A DNA stretch of 64,000 nucleotides. Source: Polytrichum commune. Taxonomy: Eukaryota; Streptophyta; Polytrichopsida; Polytrichales; Polytrichaceae. Below, piece after piece: positions 1 to 11,926 of this stretch. The stretch's first letter is position 1, and every line of letters starts with the position of its first letter. The notes beneath the pieces were generated by a model, which ran no database searches, was not told where the DNA came from, and saw only the letters and a program-made list of their open reading frames with translations. A program made the translations under genes and the position numbers. The stretch spans positions 55,080,758-55,144,757 of the forward strand of contig OX485805.1 in the NCBI GenBank assembly GCA_950295325.1, in the 5' to 3' direction.

Positions 1-79
1 ATTCAGTGTGGTTATGTAGTCACACACTAGCCAATTAAAAGTGTGAATTTTGGCAACACATTTGAACATATTCTATATA

Positions 80-981
80 CTCCTTTGGTAAGATGAATTC
101 ACAAAGTGCAAACTCAATATGATGATTTTACAAACCAGTTTAGTAATAGGTTCTACCAATTTCATTAGAACCGTGAACAACGTTCACTATATAGACAACC
201 AATTTAACTTAAACTTTCAACCAATTTCATTACATGTTATGAAAAAAATATTGTTTTAGTACTCGTAATCACAACTTCACAAAATCAATTTCAGGAACTA
301 TACAACTTTATTTCACAAATGATGATATATCGTGTATAAGATTCTCTTAATCGCTCCCCACGACTAGCTCTACCAAAATTTTGATTGACCTTTTTAATCC
401 AACCTTGGACCATGTCTGCAATAATTGCTTGTACATCATCATTAATGTGACCTAATAATGTTCGATGATTTTGGAGATCATTCCAACGGACATGACTTTT
501 GACATGTCCAAATACCGATTTTGCAACATTGTGAAATGGACTATATATGAAAGCAAACGGAAGTAGACGTGTCCAACATCTTCAAAAGCTTGTTGTATTT
601 CACGAGATTTGTGAGAGTTGAGGCCTCAACATCATTGTTTCCATTGTTGAGGCTTCCAAATAAACACAAACAAAAAGGAACCAATGAATCAACAAAAATA
701 CAAAGAAAGTGAAACGAAGAGGCAAGAACTTGAGAAGTTGATAATACAAAAACCATATGGTGCCGAAAGACTTATGAAATTGGTTTGGAAGGTTCACGAA
801 GTTGCTAAAGGTAAAGGTCCATTATCATGAAATTGAGATGTGTCACATGTCAAGTTGGTATAAAAAAATCCATGAACTACTCCAAAAAGTTCATGAAATT
901 GGTGGAAAGGTTCATGATGAACTAGCTTGGAAACTTCATGAAATTGAGTTTGCACTTTTGTAAGTCATCTTACCGAAGGAG
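80..981. mobile_element. Stowaway/Tc1-mariner-like TIR element, non-autonomous
   Basis: Both ends carry an inverted repeat: CTCCTTTGGTAAGATGA at the left and its near-complement, TCATCTTACCGAAGGAG, at the right. The similarity continues inward for about 45 bp, including the gtgcaaactcaat stretch. A TA dinucleotide abuts each end (78-79 and 982-983), the target duplication expected of Tc1/mariner and Stowaway elements. Variants of a ttcatgaaattggt motif recur in the interior. On the minus strand around 540-340 there is a stretch without stops that reads like protein (WNDLQNHRTLLGHINDDVQA) but that I cannot assign. The element is long for a Stowaway MITE (about 0.9 kb), so it may be a deletion derivative of a larger transposon. 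Confidence 0.55.
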
Positions 982-983
982 TA

Positions 984-3900
984 AAATATGAAAGAATTCA
1001 CATAAACTTCATGGTGACTTCATAAAGCATTGGGTTTGTATTATATTAAATTTTCAACAATAATTTGCAATTGAGCAGACAAAATAGCATAATTTGAGTC
1101 AATATAAATTTACAAAATAAGTTACTATTTGAAACAACAAATTAATATTGCGACAAATGTTGATACTTCCAATTTAGGCTCTTGATTATCCATGCTCCTT
1201 ATAACTAAGCAGTGGATTTTGGATCCTCAATTGACACAATAGTGATATTAGCCTGAGCCACATACATTGGGCACTAGAGGCAAGCTCAGTCCCAACTCTT
1301 TGTGACATTAATAACAACACTGGAACCTACAAGTGACTTTAAACACTATGGAGTTGAGTTATCTAAACGATTCACAATTGCAAACCATATGAGACAATTC
1401 CCAATGTGATCCTACATTGAAATTGTATGTGGAGTCCAGTAAATTAAATAACATATAATTGCTAGTCAGATGAGACAACTTTTTTCTTTCTTTTTGACAT
1501 AAATTGAAAGATCAATTGTAAGAAAGGAACCAAAACACAACCACCTCGGGAGAACCTATATGGGGTTTAACCTTCCAAGTGACAACTAAGTTGCTTTGGG
1601 TCTCAATAAGACCTTTGACCCCCCATGTCGAAAGATGAGACAACTCTCAGCTGAAAATTGTATGTGGAGTTGGAAGTGCCCACATGCCTTGGTTTACATA
1701 TGTGGTGAACAAGTACATACTACCTATGGTGTGTACCTCCACAACTTTTAACTTATACTATCATGTGATCAATAAGCTTAGACAATGTATATCTAACTTA
1801 GGGATCTCTATCCGATGAATATTTGCTCATATTGTTCAATCTTTTGTTCACATGATAGTCTATCACTTTACAAACGACTGTAGCAAAATATACATGCATA
1901 GTCTATCGAATGTGTATGACGTTGAACTAAGCTGCAAATTGTATTAAGTTCCTTCTAGTCTAAGTGTCCCTTTGAGTTACCTTTTGCAATTGAATTTCTC
2001 AATTTGTGCTCCCCAAAATATTAAGTGTTCCTTTTAAGTTCAAGATTCGGAACAAAGATCTTCACGTGGCAGTGTGACACGTTTAAGAGCCTCCTACCTC
2101 TCTTGCAAGTGGTTGTGTTGTTCTTAAATTCATTGGTGTTGGCCAAGTTGTCTTAATAGGTAGATAAATTTACAAGTGTAGATACTCACATGGAAGTCAT
2201 AAATTTATTTGCGCCTCTTGTTTTAATAGGTATCTTTCATTTTTGAGAGGGAAGTTCTATCACCACGCATGTTTTGTCCCAATATGCTCTTCTTAGTTTG
2301 GATTATCTAGTCCATGTAATTAATTTTTGCAAGTTGATTTGCGAAACTTTGATGGACACCTTTCTACTTCTAATACACAATTTGTGCTATTTGTAGAGTA
2401 TTGGCATGTTTTCAACATAATGTGCTCAAAACACACTTCAAGGCAAGGTTGTAACAAAACCAAAGTGTCATAAAACACGATTGATGTTAAAGTTGACAAC
2501 GAGCTCTAGCAGAAAAGATACTTGACTCAGTTACATTTTTATGGAATTGTATTGTGAATACACATACAATATTAAAAAAATGATGATGTTTAGAATATTA
2601 ATTTAAGACTTGAGAAGTTAAGAGTATATAGTGTGTAATTAATAAAGAAATTAGACAAAAATGGGAGGGTCATGGTGCAAATAATGTTTTTATCTTGCCA
2701 CGGTAGAGGTAGGTGAAAGATTGGCTTATTTTTCATGTTTGTTCACTATTAGTATCAAATCCCGTGATTTGACAATCAAGATGAAACTTGCATTGTTCTT
2801 AAACTCGCCACTCCATTTATTTCCCAATTTGCTAAATTATTCTATTAGGTGTGGATTGGTTTTATTTCTTTTTGAAATTTCCATTAAGATAATTTTTTTT
2901 ATCTCTAAGGTAAAACATAAAATTAAACATGTACAAGGTTTGCATTAATTTTTTACGACGATTAAATCTAAGTGACGATAGATTGAACTAAGCTAAAAGT
3001 GTTGACATGGAAATTAGAAATCATCCCCGAACAATCAATGTAGGCACGTGAAGGAAACTCCTTGTGTGGGTTATAGACAAGAGAAAATCGGCCTAGTTGT
3101 TAGCATAAGCTAAACATTGTTGGGGAAGTTGGGGGAGGAGAATTCATTTGGGCTGAGGAGTCTGGAAACTTTGTTGAGGAAGAAAAAATAGTAATGGACT
3201 AATTTTGATTGTTAGAAGGTATAGCAATGAAGTATATTTTGTTTGTATAAATTTTGTGTTGGATAGTGAAATTGATATGTTGAAATAATACCAATTAGTG
3301 TTGGAATAATAACAAAATATGCTTGAATAATATCAAATAAATTTTAGAATTGCCAAAATAGTTATTGATTTGTTCAATAGTGCTGATTTTTTTTTTACAT
3401 GTGTGTTGAAATAGTGAATATTGATTAAATTTGCACTTGATGGGTTCAAATCATCACTTAATGGTTGAAAATAGCATTGGGGTTGAAAGTTCATTAATTG
3501 ATATGTACAAATGGGGGTTAAGCATGCAAAATTAATTTAATGAAGAAAAGCAAGATGAAGTTGATAGGTGATCTAAAGAGTGTTGAATGATGTAGTTTAT
3601 TGTTTTAGGACCTAAAACATCTACAAGAAGCTAGACAATTTGCAGCCAAGTACCACGTGTTTCCATACAACATATTCTCTCTATCCAACAACATCAATGT
3701 TTGCAACATGTTACCTTCGTATTTCACATACATAGTGATTTTTTTATAAGGTGGAAATTTGATAGGAATATCTTCATAATAATCGTTAGAGATAAACATG
3801 CAATATCGCTTTAAAAATAATGAAGTGCTATGTCGGGTTTCCAATTAATGTCTTTGAAATTGACAACTAAATCAATTAAAATTTTATAATACGCAACATC

Positions 3901-5620
3901 GGATATTAACATTCATTGAGATTATTATAGAACTTGCCAATGTCAGCAATACAAAATGTTCGATAATATTTTGCAACATAAAGGGGACAATCTTCTTGAC
4001 CAATTGTTTTGTGTAGGAAACATGACCTTCGAATCGTGTTGGAGCAGCCAAAAAACCACAACTGAGGATTCTTCACTGTATACAATGCAATGTATCATTT
4101 TGCAATATTAAACATAAGACCCCTCATATTCCTTTGTTGCACTACATCATTTTCCCTTAAGGTCCCTTTGTTACCATAATATTCAATTGTAGCACTAGGA
4201 TCCACCTTCTTCAATTTCTTTCACTCTTGGTTTTTTTTGTTTTTTCTTGTGCATTAGTGGTTGGTACAACCTCCTTAGGCCGCAAGTTAAGGGTACAATA
4301 AACATCACTTCCCACACTTCATGGAATTATACAAAATGGAAGGAAATTAGTCCCAAATCTACGCATGCACATTTCTTTGCTATCGAAAACATTGCAAGTT
4401 GCAACGCCGTCATTTGGCATCTACACTAGGCTTCATCCAAGTTGCATGGAGATTGCATAGTACGTTACGTGGAGAAGACACTTCTCATAGTATCAAGAAA
4501 CCAAGTATTGGGCGAGGAGTTTTAGAAAATTTACGATTTAAATATTGCCAACTTCTATGTCAAATCCAATGACCTAGCATACTGAAAGTACGAGAGAAGT
4601 TGACAATCCCAAAGCAGTTGCCCCAAGCATGAAGAATTGGTGGTTGCCACAACCTCTCTATACCTCTCCATAATGGCAGTGTGGTCATTCGTGACATGTT
4701 TCATCATAGAGGTAGATCCACGCGCAAGGTTGTACTTAAGGATACCTTTCCTAGAACGAGTAGTACGTTGCGAGATAGTGGAGCTCTACCCTCCAGACAC
4801 ATCTAGAGCGGATGATGTTGGATGGCACAAAATACACCTCATTGTTTGTGGTACCTTTACATCAACCTTAAATACAATAGGAAAAATGCCGTCACTATAG
4901 AGGTTCCAAGATAAGGTCTATCTACAATAAATTTTTAGGCTATAGTTTGGAGAAACCTCGTATTTTTGAAACAAAGAGATAAAACATTGGCAATGGGCAA
5001 ATGTAAGCCAATTCTAGGTGGTTCTAGTGGGTTATAGGCATGATTAATTAGTTAAGAGGTTGTTACAACTAAATGATAGAAGGAGAAGGAGATCAAAGAC
5101 AATGGCCCAAGGTTGGAAGGGGACCACTAACAAACAATTATTGTTGGCAATAGTTCAAGTAACATAGTAAGAGCGGCTAGATTTTGAACAAACAAGTGTG
5201 AATTTTGGATAACAAATGAGTTAAGTAGAGTGCGGCAATCTACTGAGGTTGATGTAGGAATGGGTACCACCTAGAGTATGGGAACAACAACTTATGACAT
5301 TAATCATCGGCACAATTTTGATAAATAATCATTTCAATACAATAGTGCAAGTAGAGGCATAAGTTGCGCATTATGTAATGTAGAGCAACTCATGACATTG
5401 CACAAACAATGAAAGATGGAGGCATTTGAATAGGAACATATACCCAATGCTGCAAGAGATAATGAGACAAAAAGGTGAATGTGTAAGTTAGAGAAATAGA
5501 GCACATGCCAAAGGAGATTGAGATGTGGATTAAGATATGGTGTGAAAGGGATAAAAAGGAAGAGCAGAAGAGTTGAGATTAGGAAATTGTCAAAAACAAT
5601 GCTAGAGAGCTTAGCATTAT
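984..5620. other. AT-rich intergenic DNA, no gene seen
   Basis: No reading frame here has domain signatures, a splice context or a compositional shift suggesting a gene. The longest frame (134 codons, minus strand, 5738-5334) is hydrophobic low-complexity sequence over AT-rich DNA. Long A and T runs are frequent. I see nothing else that I can support. Confidence 0.5.
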
Positions 5621-5642
5621 ATCTATATATATATATATATAC
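5621..5642. repeat. (TA)n microsatellite
   Basis: About ten uninterrupted TA units within an AT-rich segment. Confidence 0.85.
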
Positions 5643-6459
5643 AATAGAGATGAAAATGGAGGTAGAGAGCTTTGAAATTATACTTGTGTACATTGTAGTG
5701 GCTACATGAGACCATTGCCCAGTCAAATTGCAACACATACAATAGCCTGAGAGGCCATAGCCAATAAATCATTGAGAGCCTATGAAGGGTGATGTTGGAA
5801 GAAGAGATAAATTGATAGTTAGAACCAAAACTAAAAGAGATTTACACGAAAGAAAGACGACTATGATGTTGGCCCCAGCGCAAATTATGGTGTTGCTTCA
5901 TTTTTGGGTTGCTCTAAGTCTATATGTAATCCCAAAATGGGCATTACGAGAATTATAGGCCCCCCCCTATCGACTACTACCTTCTTTCAAAGGTGAACAC
6001 TTGAATGGCCACATATAAGCCGGCCGGCACCTATCCCTCCCAAGGGCAAACTCCTAGGTTCCCACATAGTTGGTTATAAATATCCGGTTCACCGGATACC
6101 CCCACTGTGATTGGGTGGATCATAGGTGGTGGGGTACACAAAAAATTAAGTGCTAAGAAGGCCACCCATCCAACCCATTCCGACCTTATGCAACTTAATT
6201 TCAAAGTTTCACATGAGATCCGGGTTAAGCCTTGGGTTTAAGCCACCTATTATCATGAAAGAAGGAAGAGTTGAACCCATGATGAATTGTCAGTCTTGTT
6301 GAGAGGAAATAAGTATAGGAGGCTAGGGTTGGTGATAGACTCATATGTGTTTAAGATATAGCCCTAGAGCCAAAAAAAATTTAGGTTATATTCTTTTATA
6401 TTTTGTTTTATTGATATGATGTACAATAGGGACAAGCTTTATGCTTATATGAATTGTAT

Positions 6460-6990
6460 ATACATGTTTTACTTTGGGTGTTTGTAGGATTGCAACCTAG
6501 CATGTTGTGTTTGCATGTTGATTCATGAATGAGAACTTATTTTCAAGAACATATATGGAATCAAAAAGCAAGTTAATCTTTAGCAAGGCAATTTGATATA
6601 TTATTGGAAACATTGAAGACATCTTGATTAAGGAGAAGACAATAACCCCAATTGGATGAAAATCATTTAGACGACTATGGCTACATGTGACAAGATTATT
6701 GTCCAAGCCAAAAACTAGCTTCATGACATATGTAGAAGTATATCAGTAGAGTAACATGAATATTCATATGGCATATTAAATTACATACGACTAAAGACAC
6801 ATGAATGAACCTTAAGAGGGGTAGTAATGGATAATTAATATGTTCAAATAGAACTTGATATATAAGAACCTTAGGTTGTTATAGAAATCCCTTAAACATG
6901 TGTGACATCAATCCTTATAAACACTAGACTATTCTTCTTTGAGATTCAATGACATTGGGTTTTTTTAAATTTTAAATTTTTTTTTTAAAT
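6460..6990 (+). repeat. Dispersed repeat, copy 1 (relative at about 51250-51770)
   Basis: This segment shares an ordered series of phrases with 51250-51770: attcatgaatgaga, accccaattggatgaaaatc followed by a diverged atggctacatgtgac stretch, acgactaaag with aggcac/agacac, and the closing tgacatcaatccttatagacac type block. The copies are old and diverged. It is probably part of a retrotransposon LTR or an unclassified repeat. No coding content is recognisable. Confidence 0.5.
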
Positions 6991-6999
6991 TTTTTTAAA

Positions 7000-9964
7000 T
7001 CCATAGCAAAACCTTGCCACGTTATCCAAAACTTGTGGTTGTAGATGAGTGAATCGCACACATCAAGCCGCCAACTCTTCTACAACATGCACTTCTTCTA
7101 CTTTTATTCCATTATTTGCAATGGTGTTAAGCGTCTTCCATTCTAGTTGGCTTTATGTTGGAAGAGTCTCCTCTTGGTAGACCCTTTCCTCCTCATCAAG
7201 ATTGAACCCATGAATTTTCTTTAAATTTTTCTCAAATCTAACTATGAAACCTCAAGCCATATCCTTTGGGAGATGAACTTGGCAATTAGATCACGAGTTA
7301 TTCATGCGACCTTCCAAGCCATGAACACATGGATCGTATTAACATGTCATGGTCACAAATGAAAAAACATAAAATACACCTATCAAGCAAGGTATAACGT
7401 AATGAAATCTTGAACCAAACCCAAGTGATGGAGGGTCATGCTGAACCTCAACAACCACCACGAAGGTAATGATGGCTTTAATCTTGAACAACTTATGTAA
7501 CAAATCACCTCCCATTTTGCATCAAAACTAAGGTAGGGCACCATTATTTTGAAACCCTATATGCCCAACTACAACCTTTGAATACAACCCTAAAAAAATG
7601 AGGGACAATACTACAAAGAAATGATGCAACCATGTATACAACAATGGTCCCAATATTGCATTTTAAACCCCTCCTTGTTATTGATATGTTCATCAAGTAT
7701 CTCTTACTCATGTTGCAGTAATGTGATTGTTAGCGCAATTTCCCTTCTGATATCACTTGGATATGGTTGACTATGCTCTACTTGATACTAGTGCCTATAC
7801 CAATGATTCACATATGGATTGGTCCACATCGGTATTTTTCTATAGTTGGCCTCATGAGCAACACCATGGCAATGAGTGTATGAGAAAGGAGAAGGTTGCA
7901 AGGTAGACCGAATGGACCCAACCCATGTTTGCATCCTCATGGATGGCCACCTAACAATTGGAGCGTAGGTCACTTGGCTCCATCACACCTTTGCCGCCAA
8001 GCTATGTGTGGCCATGTCCCCCGACCTGCCCCTCGATCGTGCGACCAACAAAACCCATGGCAACTTGCAATTTGTTTAAGTTTTGCACCAAAAACCTAAA
8101 TTTGAAAGGGGGGAGGGTGTTGCATGTTCCAATTCCACATCGAAACTTCACAATTAATAGGCATAATAAAGTTCATGCATGAGACGACAAGCTTGCAACT
8201 TAATCGCATAAGTATCTTCATGCATCCAAATGGAGTTGTCATTCAAGCATATTATCACTATATTAACTTAATATGCTTTATTAAGACTTTTGTAGAGATG
8301 GCCTTATCAACTAAAGTGAGGAAATTGGGCCATCATGAGCCATTATGTACCTTGGGAACTTGCATTGGAATGCTTTTGTAGTTCGATTTCCATGCATTGT
8401 TAGTGATAATGTCCATTTTCTATGCAAAATTGATTGTTTCACAAGTAGAAATTTGTGGCAAGAACTTGACAAACATGAGAATAACAAAAAGACCAACAAG
8501 ATACGTGCATGACCACACATGTGCTCCAAACGTGTTCGTGGATTCAATAAAGCCACAAGGGCACAAACCATCACACAAACTAGAAGGATATATCTTACCA
8601 CAAGTGTCATATTAATGAGAAGACGGCACCTCGATAATACGATTTTTTGTGTTTCCCAAACATGTCATACTAAAGTGGGAGAACACTCTATGGATAATGT
8701 ACTTATGCTTGAGGAGAACATCACTGATTATGCCTATTGGGGCCAGCTAGTTCTTGACCTATTGAGACCTTCGGTCATGGTGTACATATTAAGGTCGGCC
8801 ATTGCATCTTACTACAACATGGTGAGGAATGCCCTAATCTAGTGCGGATAGAATGAGTGATTTCCAAGCCTAATTTGACATGTCTCGGTCCTCGTGCTCG
8901 TTCCATTGAGATTGTGTATTATGCAATGGTCCTTAATTCAAGGAACATAAGAGTTGGGATGATCGTTATGAGGAATGGGACACGGCAAAATATTTTAGAT
9001 GAACAAGGCTCAAAGAATACGCCCTAGCTCACCAATCCCTAAATTGTGTTGTGGCATCTTGGGTGAGTCATAAGAACGTGGCCAATGATAATGTAGTCAT
9101 CCCAACGCTTTATTCATTCATTCATTCATTCATTTTAATTTGGCAAAGGATAATTTAGAGAGATGCACAAGATGCGAGAAGATGACGGGTGGGGGTGAAT
9201 GTGAGGATGGAGGGGTACAAACTGAAGGCCTCTAGATTGAAGATGCATTGCTCAATCCTTTGTATCCATGGTTGAACTCTTGTGGGTAGTCATCCAAGGT
9301 TGACATCAATAATCATTTTCTTTATTAAGGATTGTCGGAGGTCAAGGTGTTTGACGCTTGACTTATTTGATATTGGGAGGTTCACTATGAAGATTTTTCT
9401 CTCTCATTGTTTTATAGTAACCTATCAAAGGTTCTTTGATGTTGGTAGTATGTGTGTACCCTTGGTGTCACCATTTATCCATGGGTGGACACTTGCAATA
9501 GGTGAGATTTGGAGACATTGTCAAATACTTCCTAATTATACTTCATTGTTTTATTTTTTTGAATATAATTTGGGGAGCCCCACACCTTGACACTTGTTTA
9601 GGGATTTTAAATTATCATTTCAGTGGCACCATCAATGTGAACTTTCATGTGCCATGTTATATTTTGCTCACATGTTCTTTTTGTAAGGTTGTCATCCAAT
9701 GTGTATGATGGGAATAAATTATCCATAGGCCTTACACATGCTTATACTAACATACGCAAAAAAGAAATGTTGCACTCACACTCACCATATTTGTAATAGA
9801 TCAAACATTATTTGTTTCAATCTCTGATTGTTCACAAAATGGCTCCTTCGTTGCACACTCGCCAAAGCCCAAAGTCACTCAACGATTTTATGTGTTTTGT
9901 GCATTTTTATGTTTTCCTATAAATAGTGAGTATTGGCTGCTAAGTACGGCTTTAAAGTTTTGTG
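7000..9964. other. Intergenic; coding-like scraps only
   Basis: There are several frames of 60-107 codons around 7.9-8.85 kb. The one at 8519-8842 ends with a plausible protein-like stretch (DYAYWGQLVLDLLRPSVMVY), but it has no recognisable domain and no splice support, so I treat it as a possible relic of a transposon or gene rather than a gene. A short (attc)n run lies at about 9111-9135. Confidence 0.35.
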
Positions 9965-10449
9965 CACTACACCATTTATGTTATTTAGTGTCACATGCAT
10001 AATAGTGTCACTTACCCTATTTTGAGGCGTATGCTAGGTTACACTAATGATCAACAAACGTCACTAGTAGTGTCACCTCATGACACTTGGCATTCAAGTG
10101 CGTTCATTAATATTGGCATGGGTATGTTCTATACTGTTATGGGGTGTATGCCTATGTTACACGATGGGCTACAAGTTGACCAAAGTGTACACAAATGACG
10201 CTTGGCATTAATATGCTAAATAAAATCTTCCCCTTGCATATCAAAAAGCAAAACTATCATGTCAAGTATCCCAATGTGGTATGCTAAATGTCATAATGTA
10301 AATAATTCTTTGCTTTAAGAAGTTACTTATACTGACTAATAATATCATACTGGCAATTAGTGGATGTGACACTTTGAGACCTCTAGGCATCTAGTTTAGG
10401 TCCTTCATAAATAGTGTACATGACACTAAGTACCATAAATGATGTAGTA
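9965..10449 (+). mobile_element. Short TIR transposon (CACTACACC family), copy A
   Basis: The left end reads CACTACACCATTTATG followed by ttatttagtgtcac. The right end is the inverted counterpart, gacactaagtaccataaatgatgtagta. The terminal CACTA motif and subterminal repeats recall non-autonomous CACTA elements, but I could not find a matching 3-bp target duplication. At about 485 bp it has no coding capacity. It defines a family with further copies at 10565-11108 (inverted), 31290-31783, 61246-61428, 62927-63032 and 63027-63160. Confidence 0.65.
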
Positions 10450-10564
10450 TGACAATGACTCATACGTAAACTCATGCCACATGCCACAACCTCCTTCTTA
10501 CCCCATTTAGTTACCATTAGGTCAATTGGAAACAATCGTGCGAAGAGTTTGCATTCGTGGCCTT

Positions 10565-11108
10565 GACTAAATTGTTTATGGTATTTAATGTCAAGTACAT
10601 TGTTTAAGAAGGGCCTAAACTAGATGCATGTACATCTCAAAGTGTCACATCCTCTAATTGCCAATATGATATTATTTGTCAACATAAGTTACTTTCAAAA
10701 GCGATGTTTTATTTACATTATGACATTAAATATAGCACATTGGGAAACTTGAGATGATAGTTTTGCTTTTTGGTATGCAAGGGGAAGAAATTATTTAGCA
10801 TACTAATGGAAAGTATCATGTGCTTACATTTTAGTATGTAAGAGGAAGATATACTTGAGCATACTAATGTCAAGTGTCACTTGTGTAAACTTCGGTTTAC
10901 TTTTAGGCCATCGTGTAACATAGGCATACACCTCATAACACTATTAAACATACATGTGCCAAGATAATCATAAGCGCACTTGAACGCCAAGTGTCACGAA
11001 GTGGCACTAATGATGAAGTTGTTGATCGTTAGTGTAACCTAGCATACGCCTCGAAATAGGGTAAGTGACACTATCAATCATGTGACAAATACCAAAAACG
11101 GTGTAGTG
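10565..11108 (-). mobile_element. CACTACACC-family element, copy B, inverted
   Basis: Near-reverse-complement of copy A across almost its whole length. For example, 10345-10412 (tggcaattagtgg, cacttttgagacctctaggcatctagtttaggtcc) is mirrored at 10610-10670, and 9980-10100 is mirrored at 10985-11100. The right end is ggtgtagtg at 11100-11108. With copy A it forms a large inverted repeat with a spacer of about 115 bp. Confidence 0.65.
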
Positions 11109-11375
11109 GAAGAGGGTGAGCAATGACTTTTAAAGGGACACTCTCAAATCTTGCACAAGGAATATATATATATTGGTATCCATAGGTATATATAACTTTG
11201 AGTTGGACTGTCTTTGGTATTTGATGTCCAAATAAGCGCACTCTTTGATATATTGAAATTATGTTTAACTTGCTACAAAAATAAGTAAGAAAGAATAATC
11301 CCAAACATTGTTATTATGCTCAGATTGCTCAAAGTGGTCTCAATAGTTTCACTTACCCACTTTCCATGTCACTAA

Positions 11376-11923
11376 GGGGCACTTTATATTAGGGCCCATT
11401 TCCAAACCCTAGGCATCAACCAATGAGAGTGCTTAGATTGCCCAAATGGGCCCTAATATGGGCCCAAAGGCTTTATATTGAGAGTCGGCCCACTTCTCCT
11501 AAAGCTTACATGGCGGTTGACATGGCGGCGTTTTGGAGGGAAAGAAATGGGCCGATGCCAAAAAATTGGGTTGAGGGTTTATGAAGACCCACTTCGCACC
11601 TTCAGCCCACTTCACCCAACTTCCATCATATAGTCATTTATGACTTTATGACTTTAGTTCAAGCAAGGGCATAATTCATTTAAGCCCAAGTGGGCCGTGG
11701 ATTGGGCCTTACAATATAAAGTCCCTAGGCCCATTTGGAAGGCCCACAGTCAAGTAGAATTTCCAATTTGGGCCCTACAAGAGGGCCTATGGACTTTATA
11801 TTGGAAGGCCCACTCAACGGCCCACACTGTAAAGTAGGGCTAAAGTGAAGGCCCACTTCAAGTCCAAGTGGGCTCAACTCCAAGTGGGCCGGCCTCCAAA
11901 TGGCCCCTAATATAAAGTGCCCC
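11376..11923. mobile_element. Tourist-like (PIF/Harbinger) MITE rich in TGGGCY motifs
   Basis: The termini are GGGGCACTTTATATTAGGG and its inverted counterpart CCCTAATATAAAGTGCCCC, flanked on both sides by TAA (11373-11375 and 11924-11926), the 3-bp target duplication typical of PIF/Harbinger elements. The 548-bp interior has no open frame. Fragments of the terminal sequence (ctttatatt/aatataaag) recur internally, and at least a dozen TGGGCY or RGCCCA motifs are scattered through it on both strands, making it much GC-richer than its surroundings. Confidence 0.8.
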
Positions 11924-11926
11924 TAA

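Noticed and set aside
5334..5738. 134-codon hydrophobic minus-strand frame
   Set aside because: Low-complexity AT-rich composition, including a (TA)n tract; no family resemblance.
8519..8842. 107-codon open frame with protein-like C-terminal part
   Set aside because: No domain, no splice context and surrounding frames equally open; kept only as a possible relic.
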